Notes: a model not told the origin generated them from the sequence alone. Positions 1 to 7,867 are shown, counted from the first letter of the stretch. The stretch: 13,535 bases of DNA from Theodoxus fluviatilis (GCA_034096865.1 JAWQFJ010016540.1:1-13535); one strand, 5' to 3'. Made by a program: numbers and translations.

Positions 1-294
1 TGTATTATAATCTTAGCAGAGGGGTAAAACATCAACTGGTATCGGATAAGATCACTCGTAGTGTAATACTGTAATGAAGGTCACGTTTTACATCACAAAC
101 ATGTGCGCTCCTCGTGAGGCACTATCTGAAGCCTTGTCGCTTTTATTCGTATCTCAAGTTGTAGAAATGACTTTATTTCGTAAGAAGTGTAGTTGAGTTG
201 ATGAAAAGATATGACAAATATGGTGTTTTTATGAGGATCTTGAATGTTCTGGTTAGATGATTTAACTTTTTTTTTGCTTTTACAAGACCTAAAT

Positions 295-483
295 CTAAGC
301 TCTTGTTGCCTTGAATTTTTTGCCAGGATCACGCCGAATCTTCCAGATCCATAGTTTCTTCTGCTTCTTGTCTGTGGGGAATTTGAAAAAGGACAGTCTG
401 GAGTTCTCGTCATATCGATCATCGTTCTCGCAATAAGGAACACAGCAGTGTCTATGTGATGATGAAGCCTTCGGTTTCGCCAT
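295..483 (-). CDS. THAP-type zinc-finger fragment, N-terminal half (partial or decayed gene)
   Basis: The 62-residue frame starts MAKPKASSSHRH and then shows the THAP signature: a Cys pair spaced C-x4-C (CCVPYC, residues 13-18), an LSFFKFP block (about 29-35) and the conserved Trp region ending IRRDPGKKFK. THAP domains are DNA-binding C2CH zinc fingers found in transcription factors and in transposon-derived proteins. The second half of the finger, the distal C-x2-H (usually xCSxHF), is missing. The frame stops with TAG just after FKATRA, where the family normally continues toward that motif. There is no GT donor before the stop. An AAG/GCAACA junction could act as a GC-type donor, but this is speculative. 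It is either a first coding exon with an unusual donor or a decayed copy. The start was chosen as the first Met before the Cys pair; G follows the ATG but position -3 is T, a weak context. It lies about 100 bp downstream of a second THAP exon on the same strand. Confidence 0.6.
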   Translation of the reverse strand: MAKPKASSSHRHCCVPYCENDDRYDENSRLSFFKFPTDKKQKKLWIWKIRRDPGKKFKATRA

Positions 484-590
484 AGACGCTGGAGAACCCG
501 ATCTTTTTTAAATAGTGCCAAAACCTGGAGGTTCAGCGCCAGCGGTTTTTATTATCGACCACAATTCTTATTCTATTCTGCATTACCCAC

Positions 591-703
591 CTTGCTTTGT
601 CTCTTGGAAACCTGAAGTACGAAAGCTCTGGGCGTTTCTTTCTGTTGTTGCTACAGTTAATAGCGCTGCAGTGGCCATTCGCAAACCTGTGTTTTTCCGC
701 CAT
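591..703 (-). CDS. THAP-domain protein, first coding exon (partial gene)
   Basis: Reading on the minus strand from ATG at 703-701, the product begins MAEKHRFANGHCSAINC and continues through LSYFRFPRDKA. C-x4-C (CSAINC) plus LSYFRFP is the N-terminal half of a THAP C2CH zinc finger, a sequence-specific DNA-binding module. The exon appears to end at 591 with a strong donor (GCAAG/GTGGGTAATG, intron from 590). Introns splitting the THAP domain near this point are known in animal THAP genes such as THAP1. The open frame runs past the donor to 533 (RWVMQNR...), but that part no longer resembles THAP and is read as intron. An in-frame upstream Met at 733 exists; the Met at 703 is preferred because it has A at -3 and G at +4 and lies just before the Cys pair. 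The remaining exons would lie at lower coordinates or outside the window, and none was identified. Gene identity beyond THAP is unknown. Confidence 0.65.
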
Positions 704-756
704 GTTTGTGCGATGTCTCCACTGACAGAGCAATGTTGAAACGAACTATAGGCTCA

Positions 757-768
757 CGCGCATGCGCA
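757..768 (-). promoter_or_regulatory. NRF1-type palindromic promoter element
   Basis: CGCGCATGCGCA matches the NRF1 consensus YGCGCAYGCGCR at every position. NRF1 family factors (Ewg and P3A2 in invertebrates) bind this palindrome in housekeeping promoters close to the transcription start. It lies 53 bp upstream of the ATG at 703 for the minus-strand THAP exon, which supports reading that exon as the start of a transcribed gene. The motif is palindromic, so direction comes only from position. Binding itself is inferred. Confidence 0.6.
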
Positions 769-773
769 GAAGC

Positions 774-2132
774 ATCCTTTTCGATGAAGCAAATATTTCG
801 ATTTCACAACGCCTGCTACAAAAAACAAAGCCAAAACACCCCCATTATTGCAGCAAATCATTTTATTTCACATTACACCGTAAATGTATTCACAAACATG
901 ATCGGAACGCATCAGAAAGGCGTCGACAAACAAGCACTTTTACATGTCTCTAAGCGTTGTGATTACTTCCCTTGATTCACCAATAGTTCCAACCGCTTGG
1001 TGCGCAACATGTCTCGATCCTCAGAACAAGCTCGGCATGAGCTATCTTTGTGTAACCTATAATCTTTGCTTCGGATAACAACTCCTTCCACAGGTCCGCT
1101 CGTCCAAAATATGGACTATGTTCCCATATTATATTATGATAGTACATGGTATTGGGAATTGAAAACAACAAAGTTCCCACTTCGATCAAATTTCTAAACA
1201 GTGAAAATTAACTTTTAAAAGTGTGGATTTGTATGGCAAGGTTTGCCTCCCTTTCGATGCAAAACTATACAGGAGTTACTTCCCGTGACAAATTTTGATA
1301 ATTTAGGCCAATGCGAAATTATCAGATTTACTGCGGCGTTTCCAACTTGGCAACGTGTGCTGTGCAATACATTTCCAAAATGAAAACAATGACTACATCA
1401 AGCCTTTTACCGATATTACGTGGGCAAAAGCCTTGGATTTTGCTTACTTGATGGGGAATAAGCGAGTTCTGTCAGTGTCGCGTTCAGTGAACAGGTTGAA
1501 CGTGGGGTTATCGGCTTTGGTAACTTTTGATCATTCGTGTGAAACTTCAGCGAAAAAAACGGCTGGTATAAAAAAAACACCGTGTCTGACAATGACGCCT
1601 CAGTAGACTCCAGCAACAAGCGTGTGACAAGAGGGAAATCTGTTTCATCCATTGGAAAACTTCCAGCCAGAAATAGTGGTGTGCTTCCGTTAATATTGGA
1701 TATTCGCGTCTGAAACTGATACTCATCGCTTAAACAAAGATCAGGTTGGCTTTGAAAAGTATAATTTTCAGACCACAAAATCTATAGTTTGTTTCTTACA
1801 ATCTTACAAAGCAGAACATTTTTAGCATGACCAATTGAGTAGCAATTCTATATTGTCAAATGTTATATATTATATACATGTAATCATTGCATTAAAAATT
1901 CAACTAAACAGGTGAAACAATTCAGAATAAAGAAAGAAGCCCAAATATGAAATGCAAAGCAAAAAAAACTTTTCAAATGCTAAGGAATGGTTACACTTAA
2001 ATAAGGACTTGGCTCTCAAGCTGAGTACAGCAGGTAGCTTCAGTTCAGTGTTGCTCATGTGAAGCTTGTGGCTGGAGTTTTACTGTTGTATTCTTAGTTG
2101 TTTTTTTCCACTGAGGAGCACTAGCTTACAGC
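774..2132. other. Intergenic stretch without a recognisable gene
   Basis: Several open frames of 60-120 codons lie here on both strands (minus 977-1189, minus 1416-1778, plus 1355-1606), but none resembles a family I know. A 56-residue frame without Met at 1543-1713 on the plus strand (ending ARNSGVLPLILDIRV, then stop) has protein-like composition but no recognisable domain. The motif TTACTTCCC occurs at 964-972 and, inside GGAGTTACTTCCC, at 1272-1284. The same motif recurs at 2975-2987, so it may mark edges of dispersed repeats. No RNA gene was seen. Confidence 0.4.
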
Positions 2133-2273
2133 ATGAGCATGGAGGACATTGATTGGCTGTTTGATGACACATGTGTAAGTGTTGAGTCTCTGTCATCTAA
2201 CCATGACTTGAGGACTGAGGTGAAACGTTTACACTCCCAAAGAAGCCACCACCATTGTGAGTATTGTAAGTAG
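2133..2273 (+). CDS. Small unrecognised reading frame (46 residues)
   Basis: The frame starts MSMEDIDWLFDDTCVSVE and ends HHHCEYCK before TAG. The N-terminus is acidic and the C-terminus is basic, with a His/Cys cluster (HHHCEYC). A TTACAG acceptor-like site lies directly before the ATG at 2131, and donor-like GTAAGT (2175) and GTGAGT (2257) occur inside, so part of it could be an exon. It sits just before a sequence that looks like a LINE 3' end, so it could also be the tail of a retrotransposon reading frame. No family match is recognised and function is unknown. Confidence 0.2.
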   Translation: MSMEDIDWLFDDTCVSVESLSSNHDLRTEVKRLHSQRSHHHCEYCK

Positions 2274-2371
2274 TCAGACTCTACCCTATCCTATGGTGCT
2301 GCATTTCGCACGAATCATGTATCTATTCACTATTTACAACATTGTACTTCTTCGTGAATAAAGTCTTCTTG

Positions 2372-2372
<1 letters not shown>
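2274..2372 (+). mobile_element. Possible 3' end of a non-LTR retrotransposon with polyadenylation signal
   Basis: About 100 bp of non-coding sequence carries AATAAA at 2357-2362 and then runs, ten bases later, directly into a perfect tetranucleotide tract. Several LINE clades end in a 3' UTR with AATAAA followed by a short simple repeat generated during target-primed reverse transcription, and the layout fits that. No target-site duplication was found and the clade cannot be named. A host gene's 3' end next to a microsatellite is the alternative. Confidence 0.3.
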
Positions 2373-2402
<30 letters not shown>

Positions 2403-2480
2403 TGTATGTATGTATGTATGTATGTATGTATGTATGTATGTATGTATGTATGTATGTATGTATGTATGTATGTATGTATG
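2373..2480. repeat. Perfect (TATG)27 microsatellite
   Basis: It is 108 bp of uninterrupted TATG, 27 units. It begins 10 bp after an AATAAA signal and ends at a TACG variant that opens the 34-bp duplicated segment. Lack of interruptions implies recent expansion and likely length polymorphism. Any protein frame running through it (repeated MYVC) is an artefact of the repeat. Confidence 0.95.
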
Positions 2481-2548
2481 TACGTATGTATGTGTTCTGA
2501 GGTCGAAAAAGTTGTACGTATGTATGTGTTCTGAGGTCGAAAAAGTTG
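2481..2548. repeat. Exact 34-bp tandem duplication
   Basis: Positions 2481-2514 and 2515-2548 are identical copies. Each starts TACGTATGTATGTGTTCTGA and ends GAAAAAGTTG. The unit joins the end of the TATG tract to the first codons of the reverse-transcriptase fragment. Since 34 is not a multiple of three, the upstream copy is in a different frame, and only the second continues the RT frame. Confidence 0.95.
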
Positions 2549-2943
2549 TTAGAGAGTTGAGGAACAACACTGCTCCAGGATATGATGGTGTGAAATACAG
2601 CACTCTGAAAAGGAACATCTTAAAACTCTCAGAAACCCTCACTACAATTTTCAATGTTTGCTGGCGGAATAACAGAATCCCAAACGATTGGAAGCACGCC
2701 GTTGTAAACTTGTTACCCCAAAAAGGAGGTAACACTGAACAACCCAGTGACTGGAGGCCAATATCACTACTCACCTCCTTCTACAAAAATTTTATGAAAC
2801 TCATCCAAGGTAGAATGTTACCGTGGATAGTGTCTACAAGCCGACTGTCACAAAACCAAAAAGGTTCACTATCTAGGAATGGGCTGCAAGAGCACGTGTT
2901 CACCCTCAAGACAATTATGGAAAATGTCAAACACCTGTCAACT
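2530..2943 (+). pseudogene. Non-LTR retrotransposon reverse transcriptase fragment (truncated)
   Basis: About 137 residues from SEVEKVVRELRNNTAPGYDG to VKHLSTQ match the N-terminal half of LINE reverse transcriptases. In order they show: APGYDGVKYSTLK (fingers entry), IFNVCWRNNRIPNDWKHAVV, LPQKGG, the signature SDWRPISLLTSFYKNFMKLI, and QKGSLSRNGLQEH. RT copies element RNA into DNA at the target site. The catalytic palm motifs (motif A Asp and the YxDD box), the endonuclease and the 3' end are all absent. The open frame runs on to a stop at 2995-2997, but similarity ends near 2943, about 30 bp before a GGGAGTTACTTCCCTT motif and the THAP relic. It starts directly at the 34-bp duplication. The fragment cannot be active. 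The clade is uncertain. Confidence 0.85.
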
Positions 2944-2974
2944 CAATGGACCTCATGCACACATCGAGGCTCTG

Positions 2975-2989
2975 GGAGTTACTTCCCTT
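2975..2989. repeat. GGAGTTACTTCCCTT dispersed motif
   Basis: GGAGTTACTTCCC also occurs at 1272-1284, and a shorter TTACTTCCCTT at 964-974. It is partly palindromic (GGGA...TCCC). It stands between the end of the RT fragment and the start of the degraded THAP frame. I read it as part of a dispersed repeat boundary, but this is an inference from recurrence alone. Confidence 0.3.
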
Positions 2990-3023
2990 ATTTGTGAGAA
3001 CAGATTCCCGGGCATCTTTCAGA

Positions 3024-3243
3024 ATGCCGAGTAACAAGCGCTGTGCTTGGGGACAAAGTAAAACGGATGATAGATACCCTGAACGCTGTGTTGGCGTCAA
3101 ATTCATTCCATTTGTGAAACCGGGAAAGTATATATGTACCATCTAGATCGTTGCCTTCGCTGGTTAAAAGCCTGCAATCGCCCAGCGAACTAGCTGAACG
3201 TCGACACAATCACGCGGCACTGTTGTACATTTGCAGCAACATA
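3024..3243 (+). pseudogene. Degraded THAP-domain sequence, probably transposon-derived
   Basis: Three frames together outline one THAP C2CH finger. Frame one from ATG 3024 reads MPSNKRCAWGQSKTDDRYPE and then VKFIPFVKPGK; it stops at 3144-3146. Frame two from 3146 reads DRCLRWLKACNRPAN, then an in-frame TAG at 3191-3193, then LNVDTI. Frame three from 3223 reads LYICSNI, where the family has a (Y)VCSKHF-type end. The order Cys-Trp-Gly, FIPF, C-RW, CNRP, LNVDTI, ICS follows a longer THAP variety, distinct from the two minus-strand fragments near 295-703. The second Cys is Ser in CAWGQS and the final His is Asn, so even the zinc ligands have gone. Two frame changes and a stop make it a relic. THAP domains of this kind can belong to DNA transposon proteins, so a mobile origin is plausible but unproven. 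Confidence 0.6.
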
Positions 3244-3249
3244 AGATCT

Positions 3250-4075
3250 CGTACGACGATTTGATTCAAGGCCTAGTGCTAATTGTTTTGATGGTCTGGT
3301 CTCAGTGTCACAAAAATATGATGATTTAATCAATCACTGATTAAACAAATAAGTACGTTGTCCTATATTGATCGACATGTTCATGTAGGCCTACTCAAAA
3401 GTCAAAATCACAGTCGTCTCCGAAACAAGGAATAATCAGAGTAAGGGGGGGGGGAATTTCGTGTTTTGTTTTGTTCTTGCAGCACTTCAAAGATGGTGTG
3501 TAGGTCTTTGACCCTATGAAAAGTAGAGTCAAGCTTTGATGCCCATAGTTTAACTTTTTTCACGTTTCGCGTTAGGAGACACGATAGGTCTATTCGTAAC
3601 ATCAACAAAAAGGATAAACAAAGATGAACACGGAAACATGAGGAGGACAGCAACAACAACAATGAATATGCGAGTGCATTTAATGATATTTTAACGAGTC
3701 AATGTAGTTTGCGCGAGCTCTGTTCAATAATCATGCACTGCATTGCGAAATGCTGAGAACGAGAGAGACCTAGTATTCAACAGCACTACACTACACCGAT
3801 CCACGCCATATTTAGTTACAATTGCAAGCAAATGTAAGTTACATTTGCTTGCAAGCTCGAACCTAGCTTCGTTAGTTCATGCCTGCATACTGCGACAATA
3901 AACGATCACTTTGCCACGGTAGCATTGGGAAACACAACAAAAATGAACACCTCTTGGTACTCTCTCACTGCGTTCTGAAGTCAATTTGTACTGACCAGAG
4001 ACCACTTTTTGGTTTCTACGCGCGAAAGAGCACTACTGATTACCAGCTTCGTTGCAGACCCCAATAGATGACACA
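3250..4075. other. Non-coding stretch with a hairpin and a G run
   Basis: Open frames at minus 3408-3662 and plus 3879-4067 have no recognisable domain and odd composition. A run of ten G lies at 3445-3454. A near-perfect hairpin (3822-3854) is listed separately. Nothing else could be identified. Confidence 0.4.
3822..3854. repeat. 33-bp hairpin, perfect 16-bp arms
   Basis: TTGCAAGCAAATGTAA (3822-3837) is followed by a single G and then its exact reverse complement (3839-3854). A one-base spacer makes this essentially a perfect palindrome that would extrude as a cruciform in DNA. It is not part of any other repeat recognised here. Confidence 0.9.
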
Positions 4076-4480
4076 GTACACTATAGATGTCTATAGAATT
4101 CTATATAAATCTCTATAGAAATCTATAGATGATATAAGTACACTATAGATGTCTATAGAATTATATAAAAATGTCTATAGAATGCTATAGATTATATAGT
4201 ACACTATAGATTTCTATAGAATTCTATAGATATTTTTATAGAAGTCTATAGAAATCTATAGAATTCTATAGAAAATATAGATGTCTATAGAATTCTATAG
4301 AAATTTCTATAGAATGCTATATATTCTATAGTGCATACTATAGTGCTCTATAGAATATATAGCATTCTATAGAAGTTTCTATAGAAGTCTATAGAAATTT
4401 CTATAGAATGCTATAGATGATATAGATGTCTATAGAATTCTATATACATTCTATAGAAATTGTATAGAATTCTATAGAAT
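4076..4480. repeat. AT-rich satellite array built on the palindrome CTATAG
   Basis: About 400 bp consist almost wholly of variants of TTCTATAGAA(T/A), with close to thirty CTATAG cores by eye and many internal GAATTC junctions. A higher-order step is visible at the start: GTACA(C)TATAGATNT-type units begin at 4076, 4138 and 4199, spacings of 62 and 61 bp. The array ends in a T run near 4483. Because the unit is its own reverse complement, either strand can fold into many alternative hairpins. No coding potential. Confidence 0.9.
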
Positions 4481-4801
4481 TTTTTTTATATGGGCGTATG
4501 CTTCAGGTTCCTTGTAACATTGTTTCAGTGAGTTGGTTTTTCAGCTTTTGTTTTTGTAACTTTTTCAGAATGTTTACACCAGTTTTATGATTTCGCAAGA
4601 TGAAGAAACAATAATGCAGAGAACAATAAATGTTTTCTTTATCACTTCACCTTGTGTTAAATCATTTATGAAGCTTGAATGAATCGGAGCTTTAGCAAAA
4701 TTCTGCTTTTCTATCTGTGTAAGCAGTTTTGAATGAATTGAAATAATATGCAGAAAAAATGCCAAGTGTCAAACAATTGTGGACATTCTCACAGCACTTA
4801 A
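4481..4801. other. AT-rich spacer, nothing recognised
   Basis: A minus-strand frame at 4574-4765 (63 residues, hydrophobic C-terminal end) has no recognisable family and is probably chance. No repeat or RNA gene was seen. Confidence 0.35.
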
Positions 4802-5667
4802 AACAAGAAGGGCAAAGCCCATGCGACTCACATGCTTGACCTTGACCTTTACATGACCTTGACCTTCAGATGACCTTTAAGGTCAAGGTCAAACGACTAA
4901 ACATAGCAATGACATCATACACTAAGAAATGCTTTACACATTTTTCCTACCAAAATACATGTGACCTTGACCCAAGGTCAAGGTCATCCAAGGTCATGCA
5001 ACACAAAGCTGTTAATTCAAGACTTAGGAAGCACAATGGTGCTTATTGGCACTTTTTACCATGAGATATAGTCACTTTTAGTGGTTCACTACCCCATTTT
5101 GGTCACATTTCATAAGGGTCAAAGTGACCTTGACCTTGATGATATGTGACCAAATGTGTCTCATGATGAAAGTATAACATGTGCCCCACATAATTGTTAA
5201 GTTTGAAACAGTTATCTTCCACAGTTCAGGGTCAATGTCACTTCAAAATATGTATACAATCCAACTTTGAAGAGCTCCTGTGACCTTGACCTTGAAGCAA
5301 GGTCAATCAAACTGGTATCAAAAGATAGGGCTTGCTTTGACCTATATACCACTTGTAGCTAAGGTCGCCATTCTCAATAACGTGGGAGAAAATTGAGAAA
5401 ATGTGAAAAATGACTGTTTTTGAGACCACATTTATGGCTCCTGTGACCTTGACCTTGAAGCAAGGTCAAGTCACTATGTATGTTTTTTGAGGCCTTGTCA
5501 TCATACACCATCATCCACATTTGGTGTTGATAGACTTAATAGTCTCCGAGAAAAATCCAACGTTTAAGTTTTTTACGCCCGGACGCCCGGACGCCCGGAC
5601 GGACGGACGGACGGACGGACGACACGGCTGAGTACATAGACTCATTTTTGCTTCGCATGTGAGTCAA
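4802..5667. mobile_element. AGGTCA-rich interspersed repeat, copy A (full length)
   Basis: This is the first of four full copies in the window. It begins AACAAGAAGGGCAAAGCCC (small GGGC/GCCC hairpin) and ends GCATGTGAGTCAA. GACTCACATGC at 4825-4835 has its exact inverse GCATGTGAGTC at 5655-5665, an 11-bp subterminal inverted repeat. Inside are seven exact 12-bp zero-spaced direct repeats of the nuclear-receptor half-site, starting at 4837, 4854, 4880, 4975, 5125, 5281 and 5444 (TGACCTTGACCT or its inverse). Several are followed by GAAGCAAGGTCA, giving short hairpins such as TTGACCTTG/CAAGGTCAA. A GGAC minisatellite lies near the right end. There is no credible protein. The structure fits a non-autonomous DNA element, perhaps Helentron-like. 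No target-site duplication was evident. Confidence 0.8.
5575..5623. repeat. GGAC/CGCC minisatellite inside copy A
   Basis: The tract begins with CGCCCGGA steps and continues as pure GGAC. The same site in copy C is 72 bp long, while copies B and D are reduced to a few GGACG steps, so the tract varies between copies. Confidence 0.9.
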
Positions 5668-5686
5668 TAAACTGACAGAGAAAGGA

Positions 5687-6516
5687 AACAAGAAGGGCAA
5701 AGCCCATACCACTCACATGCTTGACCTTGACCTTTACATGACCTTGACCTTCAGGTGACATTCAAGGTCAAGGTCAAACAACTAAACCTAGCAATGACAT
5801 CATACACTAAGAACTGCTTTACACATTTTCCTACCAAAATACATGTGACCTTGACCCAAGGTCAAGGTCATGCAGCACAAAGCTGTTAATTCAAGACATA
5901 GGAAGCACAATGGTGCTTATTGGCACTTTCTACCATGAGATATGGTCACTTTTAGTGGTTCACTACCCCATTTTGGTCACATTTCATAAGGGTCAAAGTG
6001 ACATTGATGTTGATGATATGTGACCAAATGTGTCTCATGATAAAAGTATAACATGTGCCCCACATAATTATTAAGTTTGAAACAGTTATCTTCCATAGTT
6101 CAGGGTCAATGTCACTTCAAAATATGTATACAATCCAACTTTGAAGAGCTCCTGTGACCTTGACCTTGAAGCAAGGTCAATCAAACTGGTATCAAAAGAT
6201 AGGGCTTACTTTGCCCTATATACCATATATAGGTCAGGTATCCAATCTCAAAAACTTCAGAGAAAATTGAGAAAATGTGAAAAATGGCTGTTTTTTGACA
6301 TTTATGGCCCCTGCGACCTTGAAGCAAGGTCAAGTCACCATGTATGTTTTGTGAGGCCTTGTCATCATAGACCATCATGCCAAATTTGGCATTGATAGAC
6401 TTAATAGTCTCTGAGAAAAATCCAACGTTAAAGTTTTTTTTACGGACGCCCGGACGCCTGGACGGACGAAACGGGTGAGTACATAGACTCACTTTTGCTT
6501 CGCATGCGAGTCAAAA
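5687..6516. mobile_element. AGGTCA-rich interspersed repeat, copy B (mosaic)
   Basis: Starts AACAAGAAGGGCAAAGCCC 19 bp after copy A ends and runs to GCATGCGAGTCAAAAA in the same orientation. Five exact zero-spaced half-site repeats remain (5722, 5739, 5765, 5859, 6155). The one near 5995 is mutated to TGACATTGATGT and the last is reduced to a single half-site. The left part matches copies A and C (for example CCCCACATAATTATTAAG). From about 6208 on it matches copy D instead (ACTTTGCCCTATA, GGTCAGGTATCCAATCTC, GACGAAACGGGTGAG). It looks like a recombinant of two subtypes, or the ancestral form. Confidence 0.8.
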
Positions 6517-6677
6517 AGCAAACCGGCACAACACGCACACACCTAGGCCTTCACTAATGGTACCTAGATGTAACAATGCACACCCTACATGGATGAAAAA
6601 ATTATTGTGCAACACGTGACTCAACATACCCTAGATAGTAACTAACTGATTCGCCACTTGTCTTTGAAATAATAATT

Positions 6678-7571
6678 AACAAGAAGGGCAAAGCCCATAC
6701 GACTCACATGCTTGACCTTGACCTTTATATGACCTTGACCTTCAGGTGACCTTCAAGGTCAAGGTCAAACAACTAAACCTACCAATGACATCATACACAA
6801 AGAAATGCTTTACACATTTTTCCTACCAAAATACATGTGACCTTGACCCAAGGTCAAGGTCATCCAAGGTCATGCAACACAAAGCTGTTAATTCAAGACA
6901 TAGGAAGCACAATGGTGCTTATTGGCACTTTCTACCATGAGATATAGTCACTTTTAGTGGTTCACTACCCCATTTTGGTCACATTTCATAAGGGTCAAAG
7001 TGACCTTGACCTTGATGATATGTGACCAAATGTGTCTCATGATGAAAGTATAACATGTGCCCCACATAATTATTAAGTTTGAAACAGTTATCTTCCATAG
7101 TTCAGGGTCAAGGTCACTTCAAAATATGTATACAATCCAACTTTGAAGAGCTCCTGTGACCTTGACCTTGAAGCAAGGTCAACCAAACTGGTATCAAAAG
7201 ATAGGGCTTGCTTTGACCTATATACCACTTGTAGCTAAGGTCGCCATTCTCAATAACGTGGGAGAAAATTGGGAAAATGTGAAAAATGACTGTTTTTGAG
7301 ACCACATTTATGGCTCCTGTGACCTTGACCTTGAAGCAAGGTCAAGTCACTATGTATGTTTTTTGAGGCCTTGTCATCATACACCATCATGCTACATTTG
7401 GTGTTGATAGACTTAATAGTCTCCGAGAAAAATCCAACGTTTAAGTTTTTTACGGACGCCCGGACGGACGGACGGACGCCCGGACGGACGGACGGACGGA
7501 CGGACGCCCGGACGGACGGACGACACGGCTCAGTACATAGACTCACTTTTGCTTCCCATGTGAGTCAAAAA
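6678..7571. mobile_element. AGGTCA-rich interspersed repeat, copy C (full length)
   Basis: Same ends as copy A (AACAAGAAGGGC to CATGTGAGTCAAAA) and the closest relative of A throughout, including the block CACTTGTAGCTAAGGTCGCC that B and D lack. Seven exact zero-spaced half-site direct repeats are present, plus a GGGTCAAGGTCA near-match at 7106. It differs from A chiefly by substitutions and by a longer GGAC tract. It is separated from copy B by about 160 bp of unrelated sequence, so these are separate insertions or old duplicates and not a strict tandem array. No credible coding sequence. Confidence 0.8.
7453..7524. repeat. GGAC minisatellite inside copy C
   Basis: A 72-bp tract of GGAC units interrupted three times by CGCCC. 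This is the longest of the tracts at this position of the repeat family. Frames reading TDGR/PSVR repeats through it are artefacts. Confidence 0.9.
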
Positions 7572-7867
7572 ACAACCAATGCACGTATATTAATGAAACA
7601 TGTCTCGCTGAACAGAGAATGGACTTTCGTTTCATTGGAGCCTCAGTTTTAAAGTCTCATGTTTTACACAAAAACTGTAACAGGTATTACATTTGGTTTT
7701 TTCAAAATTTTGGTGACTCACTTCTACACTCAGCTGCTCAGCACTCAATTATGACAATCAAAAAATTTAAAGTGATTTTTAAAGAACAATGAATGCTCTT
7801 TCTGAGCATTGGCAATTTGGGAATTGTAGGATGACTTTGTGCATCTGTTCAGCTTTTCTGTACTTAG

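Noticed and set aside
93..521. 142-residue minus-strand frame overlapping the THAP fragment
   Set aside because: Out of frame with the THAP signature. Its SCKSKKKVKSS stretch briefly suggested the distal half of the THAP finger, but it lacks the C-x2-H and is mostly poly-Lys from an A run.
515..975. Plus-strand frames across the THAP exon and its promoter
   Set aside because: Shadows of the minus-strand exon with no domain similarity.
1416..1778. 120-residue minus-strand frame, the longest in this gap
   Set aside because: Ser/Thr/Leu/Pro-rich composition, no recognised motif, and an opposite-strand frame of similar quality overlaps it. Not enough to call a gene.
2334..2774. 146-residue minus-strand frame with YIHT repeats
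   Set aside because: It is the antisense of the (TATG)27 tract and of the reverse-transcriptase fragment; the plus strand carries the recognisable protein.
6181..7546. Minus-strand reading frames in repeat copies (FNVGFFSETIKSIN, MVYDDKAS) that look conserved between copies
   Set aside because: They recur because the DNA of the copies is nearly identical. The frame is broken differently in each copy, runs through half-site repeats and GGAC tracts, and shows no domain. No sign of protein-level selection.
4802..7571. CRISPR-like or operator array because of regularly repeated TGACCT words
   Set aside because: Half-sites are within interspersed eukaryotic repeats, with no regular spacer length and no cas-like genes; CRISPR does not apply here.
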